Source: Callipepla californica brunnescens (taxonomy: Eukaryota > Chordata > Aves > Galliformes > Odontophoridae). From it: a DNA stretch of 64,000 nucleotides. The stretch is taken from NCBI GenBank assembly GCA_023055505.1, contig JALIRH010000075.1, positions 682,001 to 746,000 of the forward strand. The letters run 5' to 3'. Shown here one piece after another: positions 52,001 to 63,708 of the stretch (position 1 is the stretch's first letter; each line of letters opens with the position of its first letter). Made by a program: the position numbers and the translations under genes. The notes beneath the pieces were generated by a model, which saw only the letters and a program-made list of their open reading frames with translations, ran no database searches and was not told the DNA's origin.

Positions 52001-55000
52001 ATTCAATCGAATCAATTGCCTTTACTTCTGAGATTGCCGCTAAGGAAGACTCGAGACAGAGGACGGCCTTACACTCTATAGCGGCTTCTTATTCAGCCCT
52101 CTACTGTCCTATATAACGATTCGCGGTTAACGCATGTAAGGGACTCAGTTTCAGGAGCTGTACGAGAACGTATGCTGAACCCACATGTTAGTGAGATGAA
52201 AAATTTAAATCCCACTTTGCTCTGCAACTGAATACAAAGTATGTCTGCATCGGTCATTCACCTGCAAGCACGATTTCAAACTTTTCTCTGAGAAGTGTTC
52301 TTATCCATTTGAGATCCTCTATGTTACACAGTCACTCCTCGTTTCCTTACTCTACACGGTGATCGTTTTGATTCCTCACAGAACCATATGCTGTTTAGTG
52401 CCAAGGAAACAGTGTAGATGCTTAAACTACTTATAGATGTTTCCTCTACCAAATGCATCTGAATTTCCACATCTTAAAATTCTTTCCCAATAAACTTTTT
52501 ATAGGAGCTTCCTTCATGCAAATTATTAGAAGGTGCACATACCGGCACAAGCACTATGCACGAACCGCTGTTAACCGCGGATTCCGATTCAATCGCATCA
52601 ATCGCCTTTACTTCTGAGATTGCCGCTAAGGAAGACGCGAGTCAGAAGACTGCCTTACACTCTATAGCGGCTTCTTATTCAGCCGTCTACTGTCCTATAT
52701 AACGATTCGCGGTTTACGCATGTAAGGGACTCAGTTTCAGGAGCTGTACGAGAACGTATGCTGAACCCCAATGTTAGTGAGACGTAAAATTTAAATCCCA
52801 CTTTGCTCTGCAACTGAATACAAAGTATGTCTGCATCGGTCATTCACCTGCAAGCACGATTTCAAACTTTTCTCTGACAACTGTTCTTATCCATTTTAGT
52901 TCCTCTATGTAACACAGTCACTCCTCGTTTCCTTTCCATACAGAGTGATCTTTATGATTCTTCACAGAACCATGTGCTGTTCAGTGCTAAGGAAACAGTG
53001 TAGATGCTTAAAGTACTTATAGATGTTTCCTCTACCAAATGCATCTGTATTTCCTCCTCTTACAATTGTTTCCCAATAATCTTTTCATTTGAACCTGTAG
53101 AATGCAAATTATAAGAAGGTGCACATACCGGCACAAGCACTATGCACGAACCGCTGTTAACCGCGGATTCCGATTCAATCGCATCAATCGCCTTTACTTC
53201 TGAGATTGCCGCTAAGGAAGACGCGAGTCAGAAGACTGCCGATCATTGTTTTCGGCTTCTCTATTCACCCGGCTGTCTTTCTATATTAAGGAATCGCGAC
53301 TTTCACGTGAAAGTGACTCAGTTTCAGGAGCTGTATTAGAATGTATACTGTACCCCAGTGTTAGCGAGAGGGAAATTTTAAATCCATCTTAACTCTGCTA
53401 CTGAATGCAAAGTAATTCTGCATCGGTCATTCAACTGCAAGCACGATTTCAAACTTTTCTCTGACAAGTGTTGTTATCCATTTTAGATCCTCATTGTAAC
53501 ACATCACTCCTCGTATCCCTACCATACACAGTGATCGTTTTGATTCCTCACAGAACCATGTGCTGTTTAGTGCTAAGGAAACAGTGTAGATACTTAAAGT
53601 ACTTAGACCTGTTTCCTCTAACAAATGCATGTGTCATTTCAACACTTACTATTGTTTCCCAGTAAGCCTTTTCATTGGAGCTTCTATAATGCAGATTATA
53701 AGAAGGTGCACATACCGGCACATGCTCTATGCACGAACCGCTGTTAACCGCGGATTCCGATTCAATCGCATCAATCGCCTTTACTTCTGAGATTGCCGGT
53801 AAGGAAGACGCGAGTCAGAAGACTGCCTTACACTCTATAGCGGCTTCACTATTCAGCCCTCTGCTGTCCTATATAACAAATCGCGAATAACGCATGTAAG
53901 GAACTCAGTTTCAGGAGCTGTACGAGAATGTATGCTGAACCCCAAAGTTTTTGAGACGAAAAATTTAAATCCCACTTTGCTCTGCAACTGAATACAAAGT
54001 ATGTCTGCATTGGTCATTCACCTGCAAGCACGATTTCAAACTTTTCTCTGAGAAGTGTTCTTATCCATTTGAGATCCTTTATGTAACACAGTCACTCCTC
54101 GTTTCCTTTCCATACAGAGTGATCTTTATGATTCTTCACAGAACCATGTGCTGTTCAGTGCTAAGGAAACAGTGTAGATGCTTAAAGTAATTAGAGATGT
54201 TTCCTCTATCAAATGCATCTGAATTTCCACCTCTTACAATTCTTTCCCAAGAAACTTTTTATTGGAGCTTCCTCCATGCAAATTATAAGAAGGTGCACAT
54301 ACCGGCACAAGCACTATGCACGAACCGCTGTTAACCGCGGATTCCAATTCAATCGAATCAATCGCCTTTACTTCTGAGTTTGCCGCTAAGGAAGAAGCGA
54401 GTCAGAAGACTGCCGATCACTGTATAGCGGCTTCTCTATTCACCCGGCTGTCTTTCTATATTAAGGAATCGCGAAAAACACGTGAAAATGAGTCTGTTTC
54501 AGGAGCTGTATGAGAATGTATACTGGACATCAGTGTTAGTGAGAGGGAAATTTTAAATCCCACTACTTTTCTGCTACTGAATGCAAAGTATGTCTGCATC
54601 AGTCATTCACCTGCAAGCACGATTTCAAACTTTTCTCTGACAACTGTTGTTATACATTTTAGATCCTCATTGTAACACAGTCACTCCTCGTTTCCTTACT
54701 CTACCCAGTGATCCTTTTGATTCTCCACAGAACCATATGCTGTCTAGTGCCAAGGAAACAGTGTAGATGCTTAAAGTACTTATAGATGTTTCCTCTACCA
54801 AATGCATCTGTATTTCCTCCTATTACAATTGTTTCCCAAAATCTTTTCATTTGAACCTGTAGAATGCAAATTATACGAACGTGCACATACCGGCACAAGC
54901 ACTATGCACGAACCGCTGTTAACCGCGGATTCCGATTCAATCGCATCAATCGCCTTTACTTCTGAGATTGCCGCTAAGGAAGACGCGAGTCAGAAGACTG

Positions 55001-55488
55001 CCTTACACTCTATAGCGGCTTCTTATTCAGCCGTCTACTGTCCTATATAACGATTCGCGGTTAACGCATGTAAGGGACTCAGTTTCAGGAGCTGTACGAG
55101 AACGTATGCTGAACCCCAATGTTAGTGAGACGAAAAATTTAAATCCCACTTTGCTCTGCAACTGAATACAAAGTATGTCTGCATCGGTCATTCACCTGCA
55201 TCACGATTTCAAACTTTTCTCTGAGAAGTGTTCTTATCCATTTGAGATCAATTATGTTACACAGTCACTCCTCGTTTCCTTACTCTACACAGTGATCGTT
55301 TTGATTCCTCACAGAAACATGTGCTGTTCAGTGCTAAGGAAACAGTGTAGATGCTATAATTACTTATAGCTGTTTCCTCTACCAAATGCATGTGTCATTT
55401 CACCACATACAATTTTTGCCAGTCAACCTTTTCATTGGAACTTCAATAATGCAAATTGTAAGAAGGTGCACATACCGGCACAAGCTCT
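49034..55488 (+). repeat. 11-monomer version of module A-L (6,455 bp), HOR copy 3
   Basis: A B C D E F/G H I J K L. From F/G (51970) onward it is offset 6,455 bp from the module before it. Before that the offset is 7,042 bp. This places the lost monomer between E and H. Confidence 0.88.
50798..51382 (+). repeat. D-class monomer with TATA-like word and AATAAA hairpin
   Basis: TATATAAAG at 50938-50946 and hairpin at 51314-51332. Private change GAAGACACGAG near 50875, a CpG to CpA. Confidence 0.85.
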
Positions 55489-58400
55489 ATGCACGAACCG
55501 CTGTTAACCGCGGATTCCGATTCAATCGCATCAATCGCCTTGACTTCTGATTTTGCCGCTAAGGAAGAAGCGAGTCAGAAGACTGCCGAGCACTATATAT
55601 CGGCTTCACTACTTTTCCGGCAATCATTCTATCTTAACGAATCGCTACTTACAAGTGAAAGTGACTCAGTTTCAGGAGCTGTATGAGAATATATACTGGA
55701 CTCCAGTGTTAGTGAGAGGGAAATTTTAAATTCCAATTTACTCTGCGAATGAATGCAAAGTATGTCTGCATCGGTCATTCACCTGCAAGCACGATTTCAA
55801 ACTTTTCTCTGACCACTGTTCTTATCCATTTTAGTTCCTCTATGTAACACAGTCACTCCTCGTTTCCTTACTCTACCCAGTGATCGTTTTGATTCTCCAC
55901 AGAACCATATGCTGTCTAGTGCTAAGGAAACAGTGTAGATGCTTAAAGTACTTATAGATGTTTCCTCTACCAAATGCATCTGTATTTCCTCCTCTTACAA
56001 TTGTTTCCCAATAATCTTTTCATTTGAACCTGTAGAATGCAAATTATAAGAAGGTGCACATAACGGCACAAGCACTATGCACGAACCGCCGTTAACCGCG
56101 GATTCCGATTCAATCGCATCAATCGCCTTTACTTCTGAGATTGCCGGTAAGGAAGACGCAAGTCAGAAGACTGCCGATCATTGTTTTCGGCTTCTCTATT
56201 CAGGCGGCTGTCTTGCTATATTTCGAATCGCGACTTTCACGTGAAAGTGACTCAGTTTCAGGAGCTGTATGAGAATGTATACTGTACCCCAGTGTTAACG
56301 AGAGGGAAATTTTAAATTCCAATATACTCTGTGAATGAATGCAAAGTAATTCTGCATCGGTCATTCACCTGCAAGCACGATTTCAAACTTTTCTCTGAGA
56401 AGTGTTCTTATCCATTTGAGATCCTTTATGTAACACAGTCACTCCTCGTTTCCTTTCCATACAGAGTGATCTTTATGATTCTTCACAGAACCATGTGCTG
56501 TTCAGTGCGAAGGAAACAGTGTAGATGCTTAAAGTAATTAGAGATGTTTCCTCTATCAAATGCATCTGAATTTCCACCTCTTACAATTCTTTCCCAAGAA
56601 ACTTTTTTTGGGAGCTTCCTCCATGCAAATTATAAGAAGGTGCACATACCGGCACAAGCACTATGCACGAACCGCCGTTAACCGCGGATTCCGATTCAAT
56701 CGCATCAATCGCCTTGACTTCTGAGTTTGCCGCTAAGGAAGACGCGAGTCAGAAGACTGCCTTACACTCTATAGCGGCTTCACTATTCAGCCCTCTGCTG
56801 TCCTATATAACAAATCGCGAATAACGCATGTAAGGAACTCAGTTTCAGGAGCTGTACGAGAATGTATGCTGAACCCCAAAGTTTTTGAGACGAAAAATTT
56901 AAATCCCACTTTGCTCTGCAACTGAATACAAAGTATGTCTGCATTGGTCATTCACCTGCAAGCACGATTTCAAACTTTTCTCTGAGAAGTGTTCTTATCC
57001 ATTTGAGATCCTTTATGTAACACAGTCACTCCTCGTTTCCTTTCCATACAGAGTGATCTTTATGATTCTTCACAGAACCATGTGCTGTTCAGTGCTAAGG
57101 AAACAGTGTAGATGCTTAAAGTAATTAGAGATGTTTCCTCTATCAAATGCATCTGAATTTCCACCTCTTACAATTCTTTCCCAAGAAACTTTTTATTGGA
57201 GCTTCCTCCATGCAAATTATAAGAAGGTGCACATACCGGCACAAGCACTATGCACGAACCGCTGTTAACCGCGGATTCCAATTCAATCGCATCAATCGCC
57301 TTTACTTCTGAGTTTGCCGCTAAGGAAGAAGCGAGTCAGAAGACTGCCGATCACTGTATAGCGGCTTCTCTATTCACCCGGCTGTCTTTCTATATTAAGG
57401 AATCGCGAAAAACACGTGAAAATGAGTCTGTTTCAGGAGCTGTATGAGAATGTATACTGGACATCAGTGTTAGTGAGAGGGAAATTTTAAATCCCACTAC
57501 TTTTCTGCTACTGAATGCAAAGTATGTCTGCATCAGTCATTCACCTGCAAGCACGATTTCAAACTTTTCTCTGACAACTGTTGTTATACATTTTAGATCC
57601 TCATTGTAACACAGTCACTCCTCGTTTCCTTACTCTACACAGTGATCCTTTTCATTCTCCACAGAACCATATGCTGTCTAGTGCCAAGGAAACAGTGTAG
57701 ATGCTTAAACTACTTATAGATGTTTCCTCTACCAAATGCATCTGAATTTCCACCTCTTACAATTCTTTCCCAGTAAGCCTTTTCATTGGAGCTTCTATAA
57801 TGCAGATTATAAGAAGGTGCACATACCGGCACAAGCACTATGCACGAACCGCTGTTAACCGCGGATTCCGATTCAATCGCATCAATCGCCTTTACTTCTG
57901 AGATTGCCGCTAAGGAAGACGCGAGTCAGAAGACTGCCTTACACTCTATAGCGGCTTCTTATTCAGCCGTCTACTGTCCTATATAAAGATCGCGGTTAGC
58001 GCATGTAAGGAACTCAGTTTCAGGAGATGTACGAGAATGTATGCTGAACCCCAAAGTTTTTGAGACGAAAAATTTAAATCCCACTTTGCTCTGCAACTGA
58101 ATGCAAAGCATGTCTGCATCGGTCATTCACCTGCATCACGATTTCAAACTTTTCTCTGAGAAGTGTTCTTATCCATTTTAGATCCATTATGTAACACAGT
58201 CACTCCTCAATTCCTTACTCTACACAGTGATCTTTTTGTTTCTCCACAGAACCATATGCTGTTTAGTGCTAAGGAAACAGTGTAGATGCTTAAAGTACTT
58301 ATAGATGTTTCCTCTACCAAATGCATCTGAATTTAAACCTCTTACAATTCTTTCCCAATAAACTTTTTATTGGAGCTTCTATAATGCAGATTATAAGAAG

Positions 58401-59009
58401 GTGCACATACCGGCACAAGCACTATGCACGAACCGCTGTTAACCGCGGATTCCGATTCAATCGCATCAATCGCCTTTACTTCTGATATTACCGCTAAGGA
58501 AGACGCGAGTCAGAAGACTGTCTTACACTCTATAGCGGCTTCTTATTCAGCCGTCTACTGTCCTATATAACGATTCGCGGTTAACGCATGTAAGGGACTC
58601 AGTTTCAGGAGCTGTACGAGAACGTATGCTGAAGCCCAATGTTAGTGAGACGAAAAATTTAAATCCCACTTTGCTCTGCAACTGAATACAAAGTATGTCT
58701 GCATCGGTCATTCACCTGCAAGCACGATTTCAAACTTTTCTCTGAGAAGTGTTCTTATCCATTTGAGATCCTCTATGTTACACAGTCACTCCTCGTTTCC
58801 TTACTCTACACAGTGATCGTTTTGATTCCTCACAGAAACATGTGCTGTTCAGTGCTAAGGAAACAGTGTAGATGCTATAATTACTTATAGCTCTTTCCTC
58901 TACCAAATGCATGTGTCATTTCACCACATACAATTTTTGCCAGTCAATTTTTTCATTGGAACTTCAATAATGCAAATTGTAAGAAGGTGCACATACCGGC
59001 ACAAGCTCT
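55489..59009 (+). repeat. 6-monomer module A-B-M-K'-D'-N, HOR copy 3
   Basis: Anchors 55489, 56077, 56663, 57250, 57840 and 58424. It has the same unit lengths as the modules at 16161 and 26724. It lies exactly 28,765 bp after the latter. Confidence 0.9.
57840..58423 (+). repeat. D'-class monomer with TATA-like word and AATAAA hairpin
   Basis: TATATAAAG at 57980-57988 and hairpin at 58355-58373. D' of HOR copy 3; it reads GAACCCCAAAG where copies 1 and 2 read GAACACCAAAG. Confidence 0.85.
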
Positions 59010-62000
59010 ATGCACGAACCGCTGTTAACCGCGGATTCCGATTCAATCGCATCAATCGCCTTGACTTCTGATTTTGCCGCTAAGGAAGAAGCGAGTCAGA
59101 AGACTGCCGAGCACTATATATCGGCTTCACTACTTTTCCGGCAATCATTCTATCTTAACGAATCGCTACTTACAAGTGAAAGTGACTCAGTTTCAGGAGC
59201 TGTATGAGAATATATACTGGACTCCAGTGTTAGTGAGAGGGAAATTTTAAATTCCAATTTACTCTGCGAATGAATGCAAAGTATGTCTGCATCGGTCATT
59301 CACCTGCAAGCACGATTTCAAACTTTTCTCTGACCACTGTTCTTATCCATTTTAGTTCCTCTATGTAACACAGTCACTCCTCGTTTCCTTACTCTACACA
59401 GTGATCGTTTTGATTCTCCACAGAACCATATGCTGTCTAGTGCTAAGGAAACAGTGTAGATGCTTAAAGTACTTATAGATGTTTCCTCTACCAAATGCAT
59501 CTGTATTTCCTCCTCTTACAATTGTTTCCCAATAATCTTTTCATTTGAACCTGTAGAATGCAAATTATAAGAAGGTGCACATAACGGCACAAGCACTATG
59601 CACGAACCGCCGTTAACCGCGGATTCCGATTCAATCGCATCAATCGCCTTTACTTCTGAGATTGCCGGTAAGGAAGACGCAAGTCAGAAGACTGCCGATC
59701 ATTGTTTTCGGCTTCTCTATTCAGGCGGCTGTCTTGCTATATTTCGAATCGCGACTTTCACGTGAAAGTGACTCAGTTTCAGGAGCTGTATGAGAATGTA
59801 TACTGTACCCCAGTGTTAACGAGAGGGAAATTTTAAATTCCAATATACTCTGTGAATGAATGCAAAGTATGTCTGCATCGGTCATTCACCTGCAAGCACG
59901 ATTTCAAACTTTTCTCTGAGAAGTGTTCTTATCCATTTTAGATCCTCATTGTAACACATCACTACTCGTTTCCCTACCATACACAGTGATCGTTTTGATT
60001 CCACACAAATCCATGTGCTGTTCAGTGCTAAGGAAACAGTGTAGATGCTTAAACTACTTATAGATGTTTCCTCTACCAAATGCATCTGTATTTCCTCCTC
60101 TTACAATTGTTTCCCAATAATCTTTTCATTTGAACCTGTAGAATGCAAATTATAAGAAGGTGCACATACCGGCACAAGCACTATGCACGAACCGCTGTTA
60201 ACCGCGGATTCCGATTCAATCGCATCAATCGCCTTTACTTCTGAGATTGCCACTAAGGAAGACGCGAGTCAGAAGACTGCCTTACACTCTATAGCGGCTT
60301 CACTATTCAGCCCTCTGCTGTCCTATATAACGATTCGCGGTTAACGCATGTAAGGGACTCAGTTTCAGGAGCTGTACGAGAACGTATGCTGAACCCCAAT
60401 GTTAGTGAGACGAAAAATTTAAATCCCACTTTGCTCTGCAACTGAATACAAAGTATGTCTGCATCGGTCATTCACCTGCATCACGATTTCAAACTTTTCT
60501 CTGAGAAGTGTTCTTATCCATTTGAGATCCTCTATGTTACACAGTCACTCCTCGTTTCCTTACTCTACACAGTGATCGTTTTGATTCCTCACAGAAACAT
60601 GTGCTGTTCAGTGCTAAGGAAACAGTGTAGATACTTAAAGTACTTAGACCTGTTTCCTCTAACAAATGCATGTGTCATTTCAACACTTACTATTGTTTCC
60701 ACGTAAGCCTTTTCATTGGAGCTTCTATAATGCAGATTATAAGAAGGTGCACATACCGGCACAAGCACTATGCACGAACCGCTGTTAACCGCGGATTCCG
60801 ATTCAATCGCATCAATCGCCTTTACTTCTGAGATTGCCGGTAAGGAAGACGCGAGTCAGAAGACTGCCTTACACTCTATAGCGGCTTCACTATTCAGCCC
60901 TCTGCTGTCCTATATAACAAATCGCAAATAACGCATGTAAGGAACTCAGTTTCAGGAGCTGTACGAGAATGTATGCTGAACCCCAATGTTAGTGAGATGA
61001 AAAATTTAAATCCCACTTTGCTCTGCAACTGAATACAAATTATGTCTGCATCGGTCATTCACCTGCAAGCACGATTTCAAACTTTTCTCTGACAACTGTT
61101 CTTATCCATTTTAGTTCCTCTATGTAACACAGTCACTCCTCGTTTCCTTTCCATACAGAGTGATCTTTATGATTCTTCACAGAACCATGTGCTGTTCAGT
61201 GCTAAGGAAACAGTGTAGATGCTTAAAGTAATTAGAGATGTTTCCTCTACCAAATGCATCTGAATTTCCACCTCTTACAATTCTTTCCCAAGAAACTTTT
61301 TATTGGAGCTTCCTCCATGCAAATTATAAGAAGGTGCACATACCGGCACAAGCACTATGCACGAACCGCTGTTAACCGCGGATTCCGATTCAATCGCATC
61401 AATCGCCTTTACTTCTGAGTTTGCCGCTAAGGAAGAAGCAAGTCAGAAGACTGCCGATCACTGTATAGCGGCTTCTCTATTCACCCGGCTGTCTTTCTAT
61501 ATTAAGGAATCGCGAAAAACACGTGAAAAATGAGTCTGTTTCAGGAGCTGTATGAGAATGTATACTGGACATCAGTGTTAGTGAGAGGGAAATTTTAAAT
61601 CCCACTACTTTTCTGCTACTGAATGCAAAGTATGTCTGCATCAGTCATTCACCTGCAAGCACGATTTCAAACTTTTCTCTGACAACTGTTGTTATACATT
61701 TTAGATCCTCATTGTAACACAGTCACTCCTCGTTTCCTTACTCTACCCAGTGATCCTTTTGATTCTCCACAGAACCATATGCTGTCTAGTGCCAAGGAAA
61801 CAGTGTAGATGCTTAAACTACTTATAGATGTTTCCTCTACCAAATGCATCTGAATTTCCACCTCTTACAATTCTTTCCCAGTAAGCCTTTTCATTGGAGC
61901 TTCTATAATGCAGATTATAAGAAGGTGCACATACCGGCACAAGCACTATGCACGAACCGCTGTTAACCGCGGATTCCGATTCAATCGCATCAATCGCCTT

Positions 62001-63708
62001 TACTTCTGAGATTGCCGCTAAGGAAGACGCGAGTCAGAAGACTGCCTTACACTCTATAGCGGCTTCTTATTCAGCCGTCTACTGTCCTATATAAAGATCG
62101 CGGTTAGCGCATGTAAGGGACTCAGTTTCAGGAGATGTACGAGAATGTATGCTGAACCCCAAAGTTTTTGAGACGAAAAATTTAAATCCCACTTTGCTCT
62201 GCAACTGAATGCAAAGCATGTCTGCATCGGTCATTCACCTGCATCACGATTTCAAACATTTCTCTGAGAAGTGTTCTTATCCATTTGAGATCCATTATGT
62301 AACACAGTCACTCCTCAATTCCTTACTCTACAAAGTGATCGTTTTGTTTCTCCACAGAACCATATGCTGTTTAGTGCTAAGGAAACAGTGTAGATGCTTA
62401 AAGTACTTATAGATGTTTCCTCAACCAAATGCATCTGAATTTAAACCTCTTACAATTCTTTCCCAATAAACTTTTTATTGGAGCTTCTTTCATGCAAATT
62501 ATAAGAAGGTGCACATACCGGCACAAGCACTATGCACGAACCGCTGTTAACCGCGGATTCCGATTCAATCGCATCAATCGCCTTTACTTCTGAGTTTGCC
62601 GGTAAGGAAGACGCGAGTCAGAAGACTGCCTTACACTCTATAGCGGCTTCACTATTCAGCCCTCTGCTGTCCTATATAACAAATCGCGAATAACGCATGT
62701 AAGGAACTCAGTTTCAGGAGCTGTACGAGAATGTATGCTGAACCCCAAAGTTTTTGAGACGAAAAATTTAAATCCCACTTTGCTCTGCAACTGAATACAA
62801 ATTATGTCTGCATCGGTCATTCACCTGCAAGCACGATTTCAAACTTTTCTCTGAGAAGTGTTCTTATCCATTTGAGATCCTCTATGTAACACAGTCACTC
62901 CTCGTTTCCTTTCCATACAGAGTGATCTTTATGATTCTTCACAGAACCATGTGCTGTTCAGTGCGAAGGAAACAGTGTAGATGCTTAAAGTAATTAGAGA
63001 TGTTTCCTCTACCAAATGCATCTGAATTTCCACCTCTTACAATTCTTTCCCAGTAAGCCTTTTCTTTGGAGCTTCTATAATGCAGATTATAAGAAGGTGC
63101 ACATACCGGCACAAGCACTATGCACGAACCGCTGTTACCCGCGGATTCCGATTCAATCGCATCAATCGCCTTTACTTCTGAGTTTGCCGCTAAGGAAGAC
63201 GCGAGTCAGAAGACTGCCGATCACTGTATAGCGGCTTCTCTATTCACCCGGCTGTCTTTCTATATTAAGGAATCGCGAAAAACACGTGAAAATGAGTCTG
63301 TTTCAGGAGCTGTATGAGAATGTATACTGGACATCTGTGTTAGTGAGAGGGAAATTTTAAATCCCACTACTTTTCTGCTATAGAATGCAAAGTATGTCTG
63401 CATCAGTCATTCACCTGCAAGCACGATTTCAAACTTTTCTCTGACAACTGTTGTTATCCATTTTAGATCCTCATTGTAACACATCACTCCTCGTTTCCCT
63501 ACCATACACAGTGATCGTTTTGATTCCTCACAGAACCATGTGCTGTTCAGTGCTAAGGAAACAGTGTAGATACTTAAAGTACTTAGACCTGTTTCCTCTA
63601 ACAAATGCATGTGTCATTTCAACACTTACTATTGTTTCCCAGTAAGCCTTTTCATTGGAGCTTCTATAATGCAGATTATAAGAAGGTGCACATAACGGCA
63701 CATGCTCT
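59010..63708 (+). repeat. Block of 8 monomers (A B X J K/C D J' C') repeating the 30.2-34.9 kb arrangement
   Basis: Anchors: 59010 A, 59598 B, 60183 X, 60770 J, 61357 K/C, 61948 D, 62532 J', 63120 C'. It matches 30245-34944 at offsets of 28,764-28,766 bp, except that the sixth unit is D here and F at 33182. J' here has GAGTTTGCCGG where its counterpart has GAGATTGCCGC. K/C at 61357 has an extra A in GTGAAAAATGAG, making it the longest unit (591 bp). C' at 63120 reads TGTTACCCGCGG instead of TGTTAACCGCGG. Confidence 0.86.
61948..62531 (+). repeat. D-class monomer with TATA-like word and AATAAA hairpin
   Basis: TATATAAAG at 62088-62096 and hairpin at 62463-62481. It occupies the slot held by an F unit in the parallel block at 33182. 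Confidence 0.85.

Larger units (their letters stand above)
49034..59009 (+). repeat. 17-monomer higher-order repeat, copy 3 (9,976 bp, one F/G unit lost)
   Basis: Anchors: 49034 A, 49622 B, 50208 C, 50798 D, 51383 E, 51970 F/G, 52556 H, 53142 I, 53729 J, 54316 K, 54904 L, 55489 A, 56077 B, 56663 M, 57250 K', 57840 D', 58424 N. It has the order of the 18-unit HOR but only one unit between E and H. Its length is 587 bp less than copies 1 and 2. It carries its own substitutions, for example CACGGTGATCG near 52355, TCGTATCCC near 53512 and GAAGCCCAATG near 58631. Confidence 0.92.
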
